From Ascidia mentula (Eukaryota > Chordata > Ascidiacea > Phlebobranchia > Ascidiidae): a stretch of 64,000 nt of DNA. Position numbers and translations under genes: made by a program. Location: positions 14,017,001 to 14,081,000 of the forward strand of contig OX387199.1 in assembly GCA_947561715.1 (NCBI GenBank). Reading direction: 5' to 3'. This document shows, one piece after another, positions 33,403-42,683 of the stretch (position 1 is the stretch's first letter; each line of letters opens with the position of its first letter). The notes beneath the pieces are model-generated. The model was not told the origin of the DNA and made no database searches. It saw only the letters and a program-made list of their open reading frames with translations.

Positions 33403-34639
33403 TCATATCTGATTTATTGATGTTTTTTTCTGTAAAACAATAAAAAAATGTGAGAACTTTTCCAATAAAAAACACAAAAACTTCGCAGAATGTTTGTTGC
33501 ACTTACAGTTGTCTGATCATCCTCCTACAAAATACAGAAAATATTAGTCAGCAGAATTATTTGACATACTTCTGCACATTGAGCAGAAACTCCTGGCTTA
33601 TTATCTACAATATTAACACAGTTTAGAATGTTTAACAGTATTGCTTGCTCATAGTGTGTGCATACTGAGAAATACACATTCTATACTTACAAGTCTTGTT
33701 GCATCTTTCTAGAAATAAAAGGAAATCTTATATACTACGCTACAATAATAGGAAAGAATATTCACTCACATTTACTCCTTTCTCTGTCTGACTCGAAAAC
33801 AGAAACAAAACTGATTAGCATTTATAAGCCAATAGCTTAGTACGCTACAATAATAGGAAAGAATATTCACTCACATTTGCACCTTTCTCTGTCTGACTCG
33901 AAAACAGAAACAAAACTGATTAGTATTTATAAACCAATAGCTTAGTACGCTACAATAATAGGAAAGAATATTCACTCACATTTGCTCCTTTCTCTGTCTG
34001 ACATTTGCTCCTTTCTCTGTCTGACTCTGAAACAAAACTGATTAGTAGTTATTAGAAATAGCACACTACATAGACTTACAATAACCAGATTTAAATAGTG
34101 TTTATGCACGTACTAAATTATATAGGTATAAAGATTAGTATTTTTACATTTCTTCTGGGACCCATCTGTAAAAAATTAAATGAGATAAAATTCTTTACTT
34201 GTCAACTTATTTTATATCACACCACTTACTCTGATGTTTTGGGGATCTTGTTTTCACTAAATTAAAAAAAGTGTGTTGGTTGGCAAAACTTTATTCAACT
34301 GTGATTAATTTAGTTACAATACTTTGTTTACGATCTCAGTTGGCTCCCAATATTTCTGGATGTAATGCACTTGCAAACACTTATGGCATTGCGACACACA
34401 ATTTCAAAATCTATCAGGGCAATTACATTATTGGTCACAGAATTGGCTTGTTCATTGACAGCATTTCTTCTAAAAAATTCATTTTTGTACATAACTTGCA
34501 CAGTTTAGGAACCCAATAACAAGACCAACACTTTTCTACATGTTTTTAATGGGCATCATAAAGATTTGGTTAATAAGCGCAACATGTATAACAAGTATCT
34601 TACGATTGCAGCCGGCAAAATTCCTCCTGTTCGAGAAAT
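33403..34639 (-). pseudogene. Micro-exon gene, MULE-associated, copy 1 (truncated 5')
   Basis: This is a paralogue of the gene at 40489-41888 on the same strand. Exon-like units with GT-AG borders, in transcript order: 36 nt (34604-34639, FLEQEEFCRLQ), 18 nt (34148-34165, WVPEE), a set of near-identical 18-nt units (34003-34020, 33980-33997, 33875-33892, 33770-33787), 18 nt (33691-33708), 18 nt (33507-33524, EDDQTT in frame 0) and a terminal 27 nt (33403-33429, ending in a stop). The last two array units lie on a 105-bp period, and two others are separated by only 5 bp without an intron. Phases do not all agree, so this copy is probably decayed. The 5' exons are lost at the junction with a gypsy fragment near 34670. 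Confidence 0.62.
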
Positions 34640-34679
34640 CTATAAAATATATTCAGTTTAGATAATTGTTGGACAGTTA

Positions 34680-35443
34680 AAAAAGTAAAAGCAATCCAGC
34701 AGTTTCCTCGTCCCACAACCAGTAAGGACCTTCAGGAATTCGCGGGTATGATAAATTTCTACCACAGGTTCATACCAAAAGCGACACAACTCGTCTGGAG
34801 CAATCGCCTGACTTTAGCATTTGAAAAAGCGAAGGCAGCATTCGTGCGCACTACGCTTTTACACCACCCTCTGCCTCAAGCGTCACAAACATCGGTCGGA
34901 GCAGTGCTGCAGCAATTCATTGATGGTGTCTGGCGACCGTTAGCTATTTTCAGTAAACGTCTTCGACCACCAGAAGTAAAGTATAGTGCATTTGACCGAG
35001 AACTTCTCGCTTTGCATTTGTCCATCAGAGATTTTCGCTACTTTCTGGAAGGTCGCTGTTTCGCGACTTACACTGACCACAAACCGTTGATTTTTGCCTT
35101 CACAAAAGTTTCCCAACCTTGGTCTGCGCGACAACAACGTCACTTGACCGCCATTTCCGAGTTCATTACCGATGTGCGATACATCAAAGGAAAGCAAAAT
35201 CAGGTCGCAGATGCTCTATCCAGAGCCTCCATTGAATTTCCTTTGGACTTGGATTACTCTGCTTTGGCAACCGCGCAGCTTGATCCGGAAGTTCCAGCAT
35301 ACCGCACGGCTGTGACCAGTCTCTAAAAACGTCCCATGCCCCATTGTACCCAAGTCTTGGCAGCGGAAAATTTTTGAAATTGTGCATGGTTTGTCGCACC
35401 CATCTATTCGAGCCACCCGCCAGCTAGTTGCTTCCAAATTCTG
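34680..35443 (+). pseudogene. gypsy fragment: end of RT, RNase H, start of integrase
   Basis: This fossil piece of a Ty3/gypsy element has the LQEFAGMINFYHRFIP block, RNase H with a DHKPLIFAF motif and RQQRHLTAISEF, and QNQVADALSR, then the first part of an integrase region. The family differs from the young element at 16.5-19.8 kb and is shared with the pieces at 36.1, 50.2 and 58.2 kb. It has no LTR of its own in view and is broken. Confidence 0.8.
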
Positions 35444-36092
35444 ATTGTACATTTTTGTTATTGTTATCTACAAATGTCCATAAATTGAATTACTATGATA
35501 ACTTTATTAAGCCTAACATATCGGTCTCGCCGATCTTGCAACATTCACATCGATCTTACTAGTTTTTCTTTTTTTCGAAGATTGGACGCCAACGATTCTC
35601 CTATTTTGAGTCACTATTAAATAACAGCATTTAACTGAACGGGAAAACTTGATGGCATCATTGTTTGGAATCCCCAACCAAAATAAATTTGTCTGTTTAG
35701 ATGGCTAAATAAACGCAATCGCAAAAAATTTTTTATACAAAATCCATGCAAAAACCTGTCACCACTTGCTTCAACGTTATACCTAAAACTAACCATTGTT
35801 TCCAAACATGGAGCATTGTTACCAAACAATTAGCATTGGTACGAAACAAGTGCCATTTTTCGTTTAAGAGACATAGCAGACTGCAACATGCAAGGTCTTT
35901 TCATGGTTTTGTCGTTATTTGAACATGATGTACGTACAAGAATCCTGTAATCGAAATAAGCCTGGTCGTTCTCATGCGTTAGTTACCAATTACAACGTTT
36001 CTACTATTCGACACGCACGACAATTTTTCTCAAATTGTTCGACACGCAATAAAAAATCGATGCCCTGCTAGCGGGCACAATAATTTTCACTT
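35444..36092. other. No gene; includes a repeat shared with 46862-46912
   Basis: There is no coding signal. The stretch at 35776-35863 contains three degenerate copies of gcattgttaccaaaca. It matches, in reverse orientation, a shorter stretch at 46862-46912 (ctaaaactaaccat...catttttc). Confidence 0.5.
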
Positions 36093-36785
36093 TGTAGCGG
36101 CCTCTCTTATACTACGTTTACCGTTCCCTTTGCGCTCCTATAGCGAACCGGACAGATTGCCTTCTTTCTTTCACTCTCGTGGCTTAATCGCCCATTGTTT
36201 CATTCTATCTTGACGTATCTCAAATAAACACCTCTCTTCATTTGGTAACCCCGAGCGTGCAAAAACGTTATTTTTTGCATTATGACAGAAACCACTAACT
36301 ATTATGTCGTTTCGGCTTTAGATCAGGACACAGCAAAGTGTCTACTCAACCTGCCGGCAATCCGCCCAATGATGACAAATACGAATCAATTAAGGCACGA
36401 TTGATCGACACCTTTTGTTTTTTTTCGCCCTTGCACATGGTACCAAAGTCGTCCGGTGGGTGGCGCCCAGGCGGCGATCACCGCCGCAGTTACCAAGCCT
36501 AATCGTTACGCTATTTCCCATATACAAGACTTTTCCGCTCGCTTGGCCGGATGTCAAGTTTTCTCAAAAATGACCTTGTTTGCGGTTCCTGTGGATGATA
36601 TTGCGAAAACGGCGGTTATCACACCATTTGCCTTGTCGAATTTCTTCGCAAATTCGGCACAAGTCTTTCAGCGACTTATGGACACGGTATGTCAATCCTT
36701 GGACTACCGATGCGCCACAGCATTCCATTGGAACTGTTCTCCAACAATTTATTAACAATGCCTAGCGCCCACTGGCCTTTGCTCC
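36093..36785 (+). mobile_element. gypsy remnant: LTR, primer-binding site, gag start and a piece of RT
   Basis: A 148-bp LTR-like block (TGTAGCGG... to ...CTCTTCA, 36093-36240) is followed at once by TTTGGTAACCCCGAGCGTGC, a good primer-binding candidate. A gag-like start (TETTNYYVVSALDQDTAK, about 36283) comes next. After it lies reverse transcriptase sequence (NRYAISHIQDFSARLAGC, about 36500; DAPQHSIGTVLQQFINNA, about 36700). The element is collapsed to under 0.7 kb and broken. It joins MULE sequence near 36785. Confidence 0.72.
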
Positions 36786-38668
36786 AATTAACCTGCACAT
36801 TTTCAAGGCATCCCCAAATGATGAATTTAGCAAGGTCAAAATAAGCACCATAATTAAAGATCTATTAACAATCAATGATAGAATGTTATTGAAGGAACTG
36901 GCTTGCAGCATTCGCTTTCCGATGGATGCTGATCATTCAGGTCATGTCGTAGGGGAAGTATGTACAAATTTAAAATGCTGTGTGATTAAACACCAAAAAG
37001 TAGTATCTACCTTCCAATTATAAAGGCTGCTGGATTTCTACAACCTATTGATCAAAGGTTAATTACAAAAATTGATGAACTAGTCACCGAAGGAGTAAAC
37101 AGTATTGAGGAAATTTTGAGAGGCCTGAAACACTATGTAGCCCATGAACTCTTTAAAAATGAAGATGGACCAACCCTTTCAAATAGGAGATTTTATCCTA
37201 CTAAAAAGGATGTGCGAAATCACTACTATCGAGCTTTTTCAAAATACAGGTTGGCAAAGATCGATCAAACCAATGTCCAAAACTTAGTTGATGAATGGAA
37301 AAAAAGTGGTGATTCAAATGATAAGATATATTTCCGTCCTTACATTGCTGGCAAGGAACCTGATGTTATTGATAATGGGGAATCAGCAACAGTAATTAAA
37401 TCAGAACGAACTATGTTGTTTGTACACCAGTTTGCCTGGCAACTCAATTTATTGATTCGTTACGGGCAAGATATTTGTTTACTTGATGCTACCTACAAAA
37501 CATCCAAGTATGCCCTTCCTTTATTTTTTCTTTGTGTGAAAACAAATGTTGGTTACCAAGTTGTGGCCAGCTTTATTACACAAAATGAGCGACAATTGGA
37601 CATTGAGGAGGCATTGTCCATTTTAAAAACTTGGGCACCTTCTTGGGAACCAAACTATTTTATGGTTGATAAATGTGATGCTGAAATACATGCTATTGAG
37701 AGTGTTTTTGCAGGTAGGCATTGTAAAATTTGCAGGTGCTAACAAACATTCAACAAACAAAATATGCTTCCAGATACACATGTCCTTATTTGTGATTTCC
37801 ATCGAGAACAGGCATGGGAAAGATGGGTAAGAAAGTCTGACAACAATGTGGGTGAACACAAGGACGAAGTGCTTGCGCTAATGAGAAATGTTGCAAGTGC
37901 AGAATGTGTAGAAAGCTATGAAAAAGCATTGCAGTTTTTACAGTCCAGCTCACACTTGAAAAATAATGTAAAACTGCAGAAGTACTTCAGTAATATTTGG
38001 CTCAAAGAAAAAAAGGTATGTATAGGCAGAGATATAAAATATAAGGTAAACCATAAGGAGAGACAAAATCGTGTTTTCAAAGAATGTCATGTCAGATTTA
38101 GGACTGACAAGTCCCTGTCTGGCCTAATTACTATTTTACATAAGGAATTTTTGCCAAACGGTTGGAACAAGTAAGCTATTGTGTTTTATCACTAGTGCTT
38201 TACCAGAGCTCAATGACAAGACACATTTTGAATAGATACAAACAAGAAAACTTGCGGTCATCAAGCAATTACAGAAGTTACAATGAAAACATTCCCACCT
38301 ATCTACAAAATCGACCAAAAAAGGTGGTGCAACATTGTATTAAACGAATAGGAGAGTCTGTGAATGTTGAGGAAGGTAGAATTTGTAGAATAGGAGACAA
38401 TGTGTTTACTGTAGTGAGCAGTTCCACATGTGAAGTGTACAATGTAAAACTTGGTAGTGGTAGTGAATTTCCAAAATGCACATGCATTGATTTTACACTA
38501 CATTTTTTACCATACAAGCACATGTTTGCAGTTTTTAACAAGTTTTCAGATGTTGGTTGGTATAGCCTACCAGAGTGGTACCACAGCTCAGTGTACATGG
38601 TATTGGATCCTGCTGTTGTGGATCAAATCTCTTCAGGAAACGTTTATCATGATACACAACAACATTAA
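36786..38668 (+). pseudogene. MULE transposase with SWIM-type zinc finger
   Basis: The N-terminal exon begins near 36800 (FSKVKISTIIKDLL) and ends at GGGGAA/gtatgt (36957). The next exon starts at 37026 (AGFLQPIDQRLITKIDEL). The core holds CLLDATYKTSKYALPLFFL (about 37480) with the first catalytic Asp and FMVDKCDAE (about 37662) with the second. An intron (37714-37773) precedes THVLICDFHREQAWERW. The SWIM motif FPKCTCIDFTLHFLPYKHMF (about 38468) has Tyr where the third Cys is expected. A further intron near 38170 and a frame change near 38660 are likely. It would cut and join the element's ends in the nucleus. It looks slightly broken, with one or two lesions. Confidence 0.78.
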
Positions 38669-38671
38669 AAA

Positions 38672-40011
38672 TAACACCTGTCAACAGTACTTCACAAGTT
38701 AATTCAGAAAAAGACACTAAAAGTTGCAAACAAACACATCGGAAATTTGTTGACCTGATCAAATTTTTGTCAGATCTTTCATATGATGTGACTACAGAGC
38801 AAGTATTGGAAAAAGGGTGTTCAGATGTTCAAGCAATTATTTCTGAATTTTCCAAGGCATGTTCCATTGATGCCGGATTGAGAATAACACAATCACCAAA
38901 ATTGACATCCCTGAGAAGAAAAAGAAAAGTACCGACACCTTTACATGGTTCTCATGATGAACTGCCGCGTAAGCGGCCCAAACCAAATCCTTTTGCCTCT
39001 CGTGTTGGAAAGTATGCAAATATGATGCAACCGTTGCACCAAGTTACCACACTCTTACCAATGTGTAAACAGGATAAAATGCAAAAACAAACAACTAAAA
39101 GTTTTAAAAGTAAGTCCTTTTTTTGCAATGCACGTATCATGAAGGAGCCTCAGTGTCCTGAAACCAGCAAAAATCATGGCATAACTGGCTTCATTAAAAT
39201 TTATAATCCCATAAAAAAAGCTTTGCAAAATGGACCTCATTCAAGCTCCTTTTTGGAATTGAAATCACTGGATGACGAATTGCCTGCAGATGAAGTTTGT
39301 GTTTTGCAAAAGCATGACAGCCGATTTCATATTGGTTGGCTTTATGATGAAATCATTAACAGCTACCTATGGCAATTAACTTCCATGTTTGAACACACCA
39401 TATATGCATGTTCAACTGTAGCTCAAGCATTACAAAGAAGAGTGTCAATTACAAACATTTGGAAGGGTGTTAATGTACAGCAAAAACGGCTGATTTTTAT
39501 ACCCTGGAACCCTTCTGGTTGTCATTGGGTACTTTTAGTTGTTCATATTGAAAGAAAAACACTGCTCTACATTGATCCAATGTCAATGCCCTGCAAGGAA
39601 ACAGACGATTATGTTTCCACTGCACGAAAGATGGTTAATTATCTATTAGCTGTCAAGTTTGGTTGGAAAATTGCTTCCGTGGTGACTCCAGAAAGAGAAC
39701 AGCAGCCATATGGATCAAGTTGTGGAGTTATGATTTGCATGTATGCAAAATGGCTAGCATCAGGACAATGCTTACAACAATTTGGTTCTGTTAAAGGGTA
39801 CCGAATGCAAATCTTAAACTTGATTGCTGGCAAATGCCTTACTAATACAACAAAAAAGGATGTGTGCAAATCATGCAAAGATAAAGGTAACGGCTCTTCG
39901 GAACTTGTCTGGATTGAATGCACTCGATGCAAACAATGGTTTCATTTAAAGTGCGTTAACTATTCACTAGAATATGCCAAGAAAGATAAATTCTTTGTTT
40001 GTCCAATGTAA
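38672..40011 (+). CDS. Ulp1 cysteine protease with C-terminal PHD finger (MULE-borne)
   Basis: The frame is open from about 38672 to the stop at 40011. After a basic linker (LRRKRKVPTPLHG, RKRPKPNPF) comes a Ulp1/C48 domain: NPSGCHWVLLVVHIE with the catalytic His (about 39520), LLYIDPMSM with the Asp (about 39570), and EQQPYGSSCGVMICMYA with Gln and nucleophile Cys (about 39700-39730). A PHD-like finger follows: CKSCKDKG, WIECTRCKQWFHLKC, then FFVCPM at the very end, which lacks the last Cys. Ulp1 domains occur in several MULE and CACTA transposons. The frame may belong to the same protein as the transposase upstream. No lesion is seen in this part. Confidence 0.82.
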
Positions 40012-40488
40012 ATACACATATTTTTTGAATGCATAAATCATTCTGTAAGGGCAAAAGCATAGTGGAACGCAAGTGTGATCAACCAGCGAAGACAATCGGA
40101 ACGTTCTGCACAAGGATAAGGTTTATGACAAAATGAAACTTCTCTTGTGTATGAATGTGGTTGACCGTTAAGCCATTACATTGTGATGTGCCTGAACGCT
40201 TAGTGTGGTTACCGACTAGCTAGCATAGGTTTACCTGATGCTAGCTGAACGCTTGTAAAAGTGTGGTTAACCTTAACTTGCTGAGCCCCAACCTTGTAAC
40301 AAATAGTTTATGAAAGACCCAGTTTGATATGGCTATTGGCGAGGCTTCTGGGTTATCAAAAATGACCAACGACCACATGCAGGATGGCTCCCTCAGCCGT
40401 GGTTGGAAATCCTGTGCAAACATAGACTGAATAACACTAACACCTTGTTTATGACTTGCAAATCACAACTTTAGTGCATTAATTTTTT

Positions 40489-41888
40489 TTATTTCTTTTC
40501 TCCATTTTTCTGTGAAACAATAAAAAACTTTAGCAACAGTGTGTGTGCATCAGGATATTTGTTGTACTTACAACGGTCTGATCATCCTCCTACAAAATAC
40601 AGAAAACATTAGTCTGCAGAGTTATTTGCTAAATAAATTTGACATACTTCTGCATATTTTGCAGAAATCCTTGGCAAATTTAACAGGAACAAAACATATT
40701 AAATTAAAACTGATACACAACGTTAGCATAAGACAATATATACTCACATTGTCCTCCTTCTGTACTTGCCTCTGAAACAGGAACAAAACATTTTAAATTA
40801 AAACTGATACACAACGTTATATTAGCATAAGACAATATATACTCACATTGTCCTCCTTCAGTACTTGCCTCTGAAACAGGAACAAAACATATTAAATTAA
40901 AACTGATACACAACGTTAGATTAGCATAAGACAATATATACTCACGTTGTCCTCCTTCTGTACTTGCCTCTGAAACAGGAACAAAACATATTAAATTAAA
41001 ACTGATACACAACGTTAGATTAGCATAAGACAATATATACTCACATTGTCCTCCTTCAGTACTTGCCTCTGAAACAGGAACAAAACATATTAAATTAAAA
41101 CTAATACACAACGTTAGATTAGCATGAGACAATATATACTCACATTGTCCTCCTTCTGTACTTGGCTCTGAAACAGGAACAAAACATCAAATTAAAACTG
41201 ATCGGAATTTAACAGGCAAATCCTTCACAATAAGATTGAACACTTTGCCCTTTAACAGCGTGTAAAGTCTACTTATCAATCAAAAATATTACAGACTAAC
41301 AAAAAAATGATGTTTACAGTACAAAGATTTTTATCTTACAATTCCTCCCAAAAAAATGTCTTCTGGGACCCATCTGTAAAGGAAAAAAAACTGCTTTCCC
41401 TGCCAACTTATGATATGGGACACTACTTACTTTGCTTTCTTTGATATTCTGTTTATTCTATTTTAAAAAAAGTTGTGTTAGTTATTAAGTTGTGAATAGA
41501 ATTTTGTAAAAATAATATATGAAAAGCATCTTACGATTGCAGCCGTTGAAACTCTTCTAACGGAAGAAATCTGTAAAACAGTAAAAATCAAAAAAGGACT
41601 TTGCAAAACTGTTTTCCTACCTTTTGCGGCGCCTTCGGTGCTGTTGCTTCTCACCACCACCGAATTTATAGTGTTGCAACTAATTTTCGTCTCCATCTTT
41701 AAATTAATAAAAAAAAATAATAAATAAAAGCATACTATTACAAACAATTAGTTAGATAGATTAAATTTTTGTTATTATGCCTGGGTGCAAACCGTCAACG
41801 TAAAATCACCCAAACGCATTCGCACGCTGCATAAAAGACTCACGTGATTGCTTTCCCGCCATTCATTGTGTGATGCGGCAACATCCAT
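40489..41888 (-). CDS. Micro-exon gene, 11 coding exons, 110-residue predicted protein
   Basis: In transcript order the exons are 41844-41888 (45 nt, MDVAASHNEWRESNH), 41621-41679 (59 nt, basic, ends RRRRKR), 41535-41570 (36 nt, FLPLEEFQRLQ) and 41340-41373 (34 nt, WVPEDIFLGGI). Then come five 24-nt exons at 41144, 41045, 40946, 40847 and 40748, each coding (S/R)QV(Q/L)KEDN, 40572-40589 (18 nt, EDDQTV) and 40489-40509 (21 nt, KNGEKK and stop). All borders are GT-AG, phases are consistent and the total is 333 nt. The basic run could be a nuclear localisation signal. Start choice rests on phase agreement with exon 2. No family is recognised. It lies convergent to the MULE transposase gene. Function is unknown; the mudrB position is the only analogy. 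Confidence 0.72.
40700..41195. repeat. Tandem repeat, five units of exactly 99 bp, one 24-nt exon per unit
   Basis: The exons start (plus coordinates) at 40748, 40847, 40946, 41045 and 41144, always 99 apart. Units differ by only a few bases. Exon variants alternate between Q and L codons in units 1/3 and 2/4, which suggests duplication of a two-unit block. Introns contain the shared stretch aaaactgatacacaacgtta. Confidence 0.9.
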
Positions 41889-41967
41889 GACATTAGGTAT
41901 GGAAGACATTAGCATTAAGTTATGCAGAAGGCAACTGTTTTAAAATTATTATGTTATTTTACATTGA

Positions 41968-42056
41968 TAATACATGTGTTTGAACAGCAGGTGATTGCTT
42001 TGTTTAATTACCGTTCGCGCTGATTTCTATGGAATTTGCATATCTCGACTAATTCT
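41968..42056. repeat. Putative right terminal repeat of the MULE
   Basis: This stretch matches 26831-26922 in the same orientation, ending in tatctcgactaattct. It is 80 bp upstream of the micro-exon gene's proposed start codon, so it could also carry that gene's promoter, as MULE terminal repeats often do. Confidence 0.6.
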
Positions 42057-42434
42057 GGTGACGGTTCTTTAGCATCTACCGTCTACGTAAGTCTTCTTTT
42101 CTTAAGTTCCCGCCAAACATGTGTGAGAGAGCGAGATGGGAAAAAGGCGACCGAGAGAGAGGTGAGCAAAAGGCGAGTCTTACTTGACTTGTCTACGTAA
42201 GTATTTTTTCCTGCAAACTCATGGTTATATCAATTGAATCCATATTATCAAAAATTTTGAACATTTTTTTTGAACAACTCCAGTCATTAGACGTCACCCT
42301 CTGCAATGTTTCTGGTAATTCTGTTGCAACATAAATTTGCTAAAAAATAACCCAAACCATAGTGGCAGAAAAACTAAATTTAAGTTGAATTATTTTTACA
42401 TTTTTTTTTCTCTACAGTGTTACCTCGTTTTAAC

Positions 42435-42683
42435 ATGACAAATTTAACAGATAGTGTTTTATTGCAGCGCGACAAAAAAAAGCAATATAAAAATAAAATG
42501 CAACAGCTGTCTATGACAGGAAGAGCGAAGCTCTCTAGCAGATCAGTGCAGGAGGGAAGGTGCTTGATTTGGATTGGGGGAAAGTCGGCGACAAGCTATG
42601 GCTCCAATTGGTTCTACAGGCAGGTTTTTCATGTTCACCGCCTTGCCTACATGGCAAAAATTAGGGCGGTGACAGAAACACTG
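42435..42683 (+). CDS. His-Me finger (HNH) endonuclease-like gene, 5' part
   Basis: The frame starts at ATG 42435 just after a good splice acceptor (tctctacag, about 42410-42418). It contains GRCLIWIGGKSATSYGSNWF, then FHVHRLAYMAKIRAVTETL, the N-terminal half of a zinc-binding His-Me finger domain (W.G......G..........HR..Y). It is interrupted after codon CTG (42681-42683) by a CACTG-ended transposon and resumes in the same frame at 45611. Together the parts give 130 codons plus a stop. Such domains are DNA nucleases in homing endonucleases. Whether this gene is host-owned or mobile is unknown. Confidence 0.68.

Larger units (their letters stand above)
36786..42056 (+). mobile_element. MULE (Mutator-like) transposon with two convergent genes, best copy
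   Basis: The element holds a transposase-SWIM-Ulp1-PHD coding region on the plus strand (36786-40011), a micro-exon gene on the minus strand (40489-41888) and a putative right terminal repeat (41968-42056). The left end is cut by a gypsy fragment, so the left terminal repeat and target duplication cannot be checked. Two other copies (25.4-26.9 kb, 55.1-57.7 kb) and the lone micro-exon copy at 33.4-34.6 kb support the layout. Convergent paired genes recall maize MuDR. There are few breaks in the plus-strand gene, so it is fairly recent but not intact. Confidence 0.72.

Noticed and set aside
40704-41132. Minus-strand open frame of 142 codons with a repeated EASTEGGQ motif, read through the 99-bp repeats
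   Set aside because: The repeat period is a multiple of three, so the open frame is a by-product; it runs through sequence with strong donor and acceptor sites. In the spliced frame this reading would place TAG at each exon junction.
40700-41195. CRISPR array
   Set aside because: The whole 99-bp unit is repeated, spacers are not unique, and the genome is eukaryotic.
41621-41696. ATG frame METKISCNTINS as the first exon of the micro-exon gene
   Set aside because: Its phase leads to a stop two residues into the conserved 36-nt exon. The acceptor at 41680 and the upstream 45-nt exon give a consistent phase instead.
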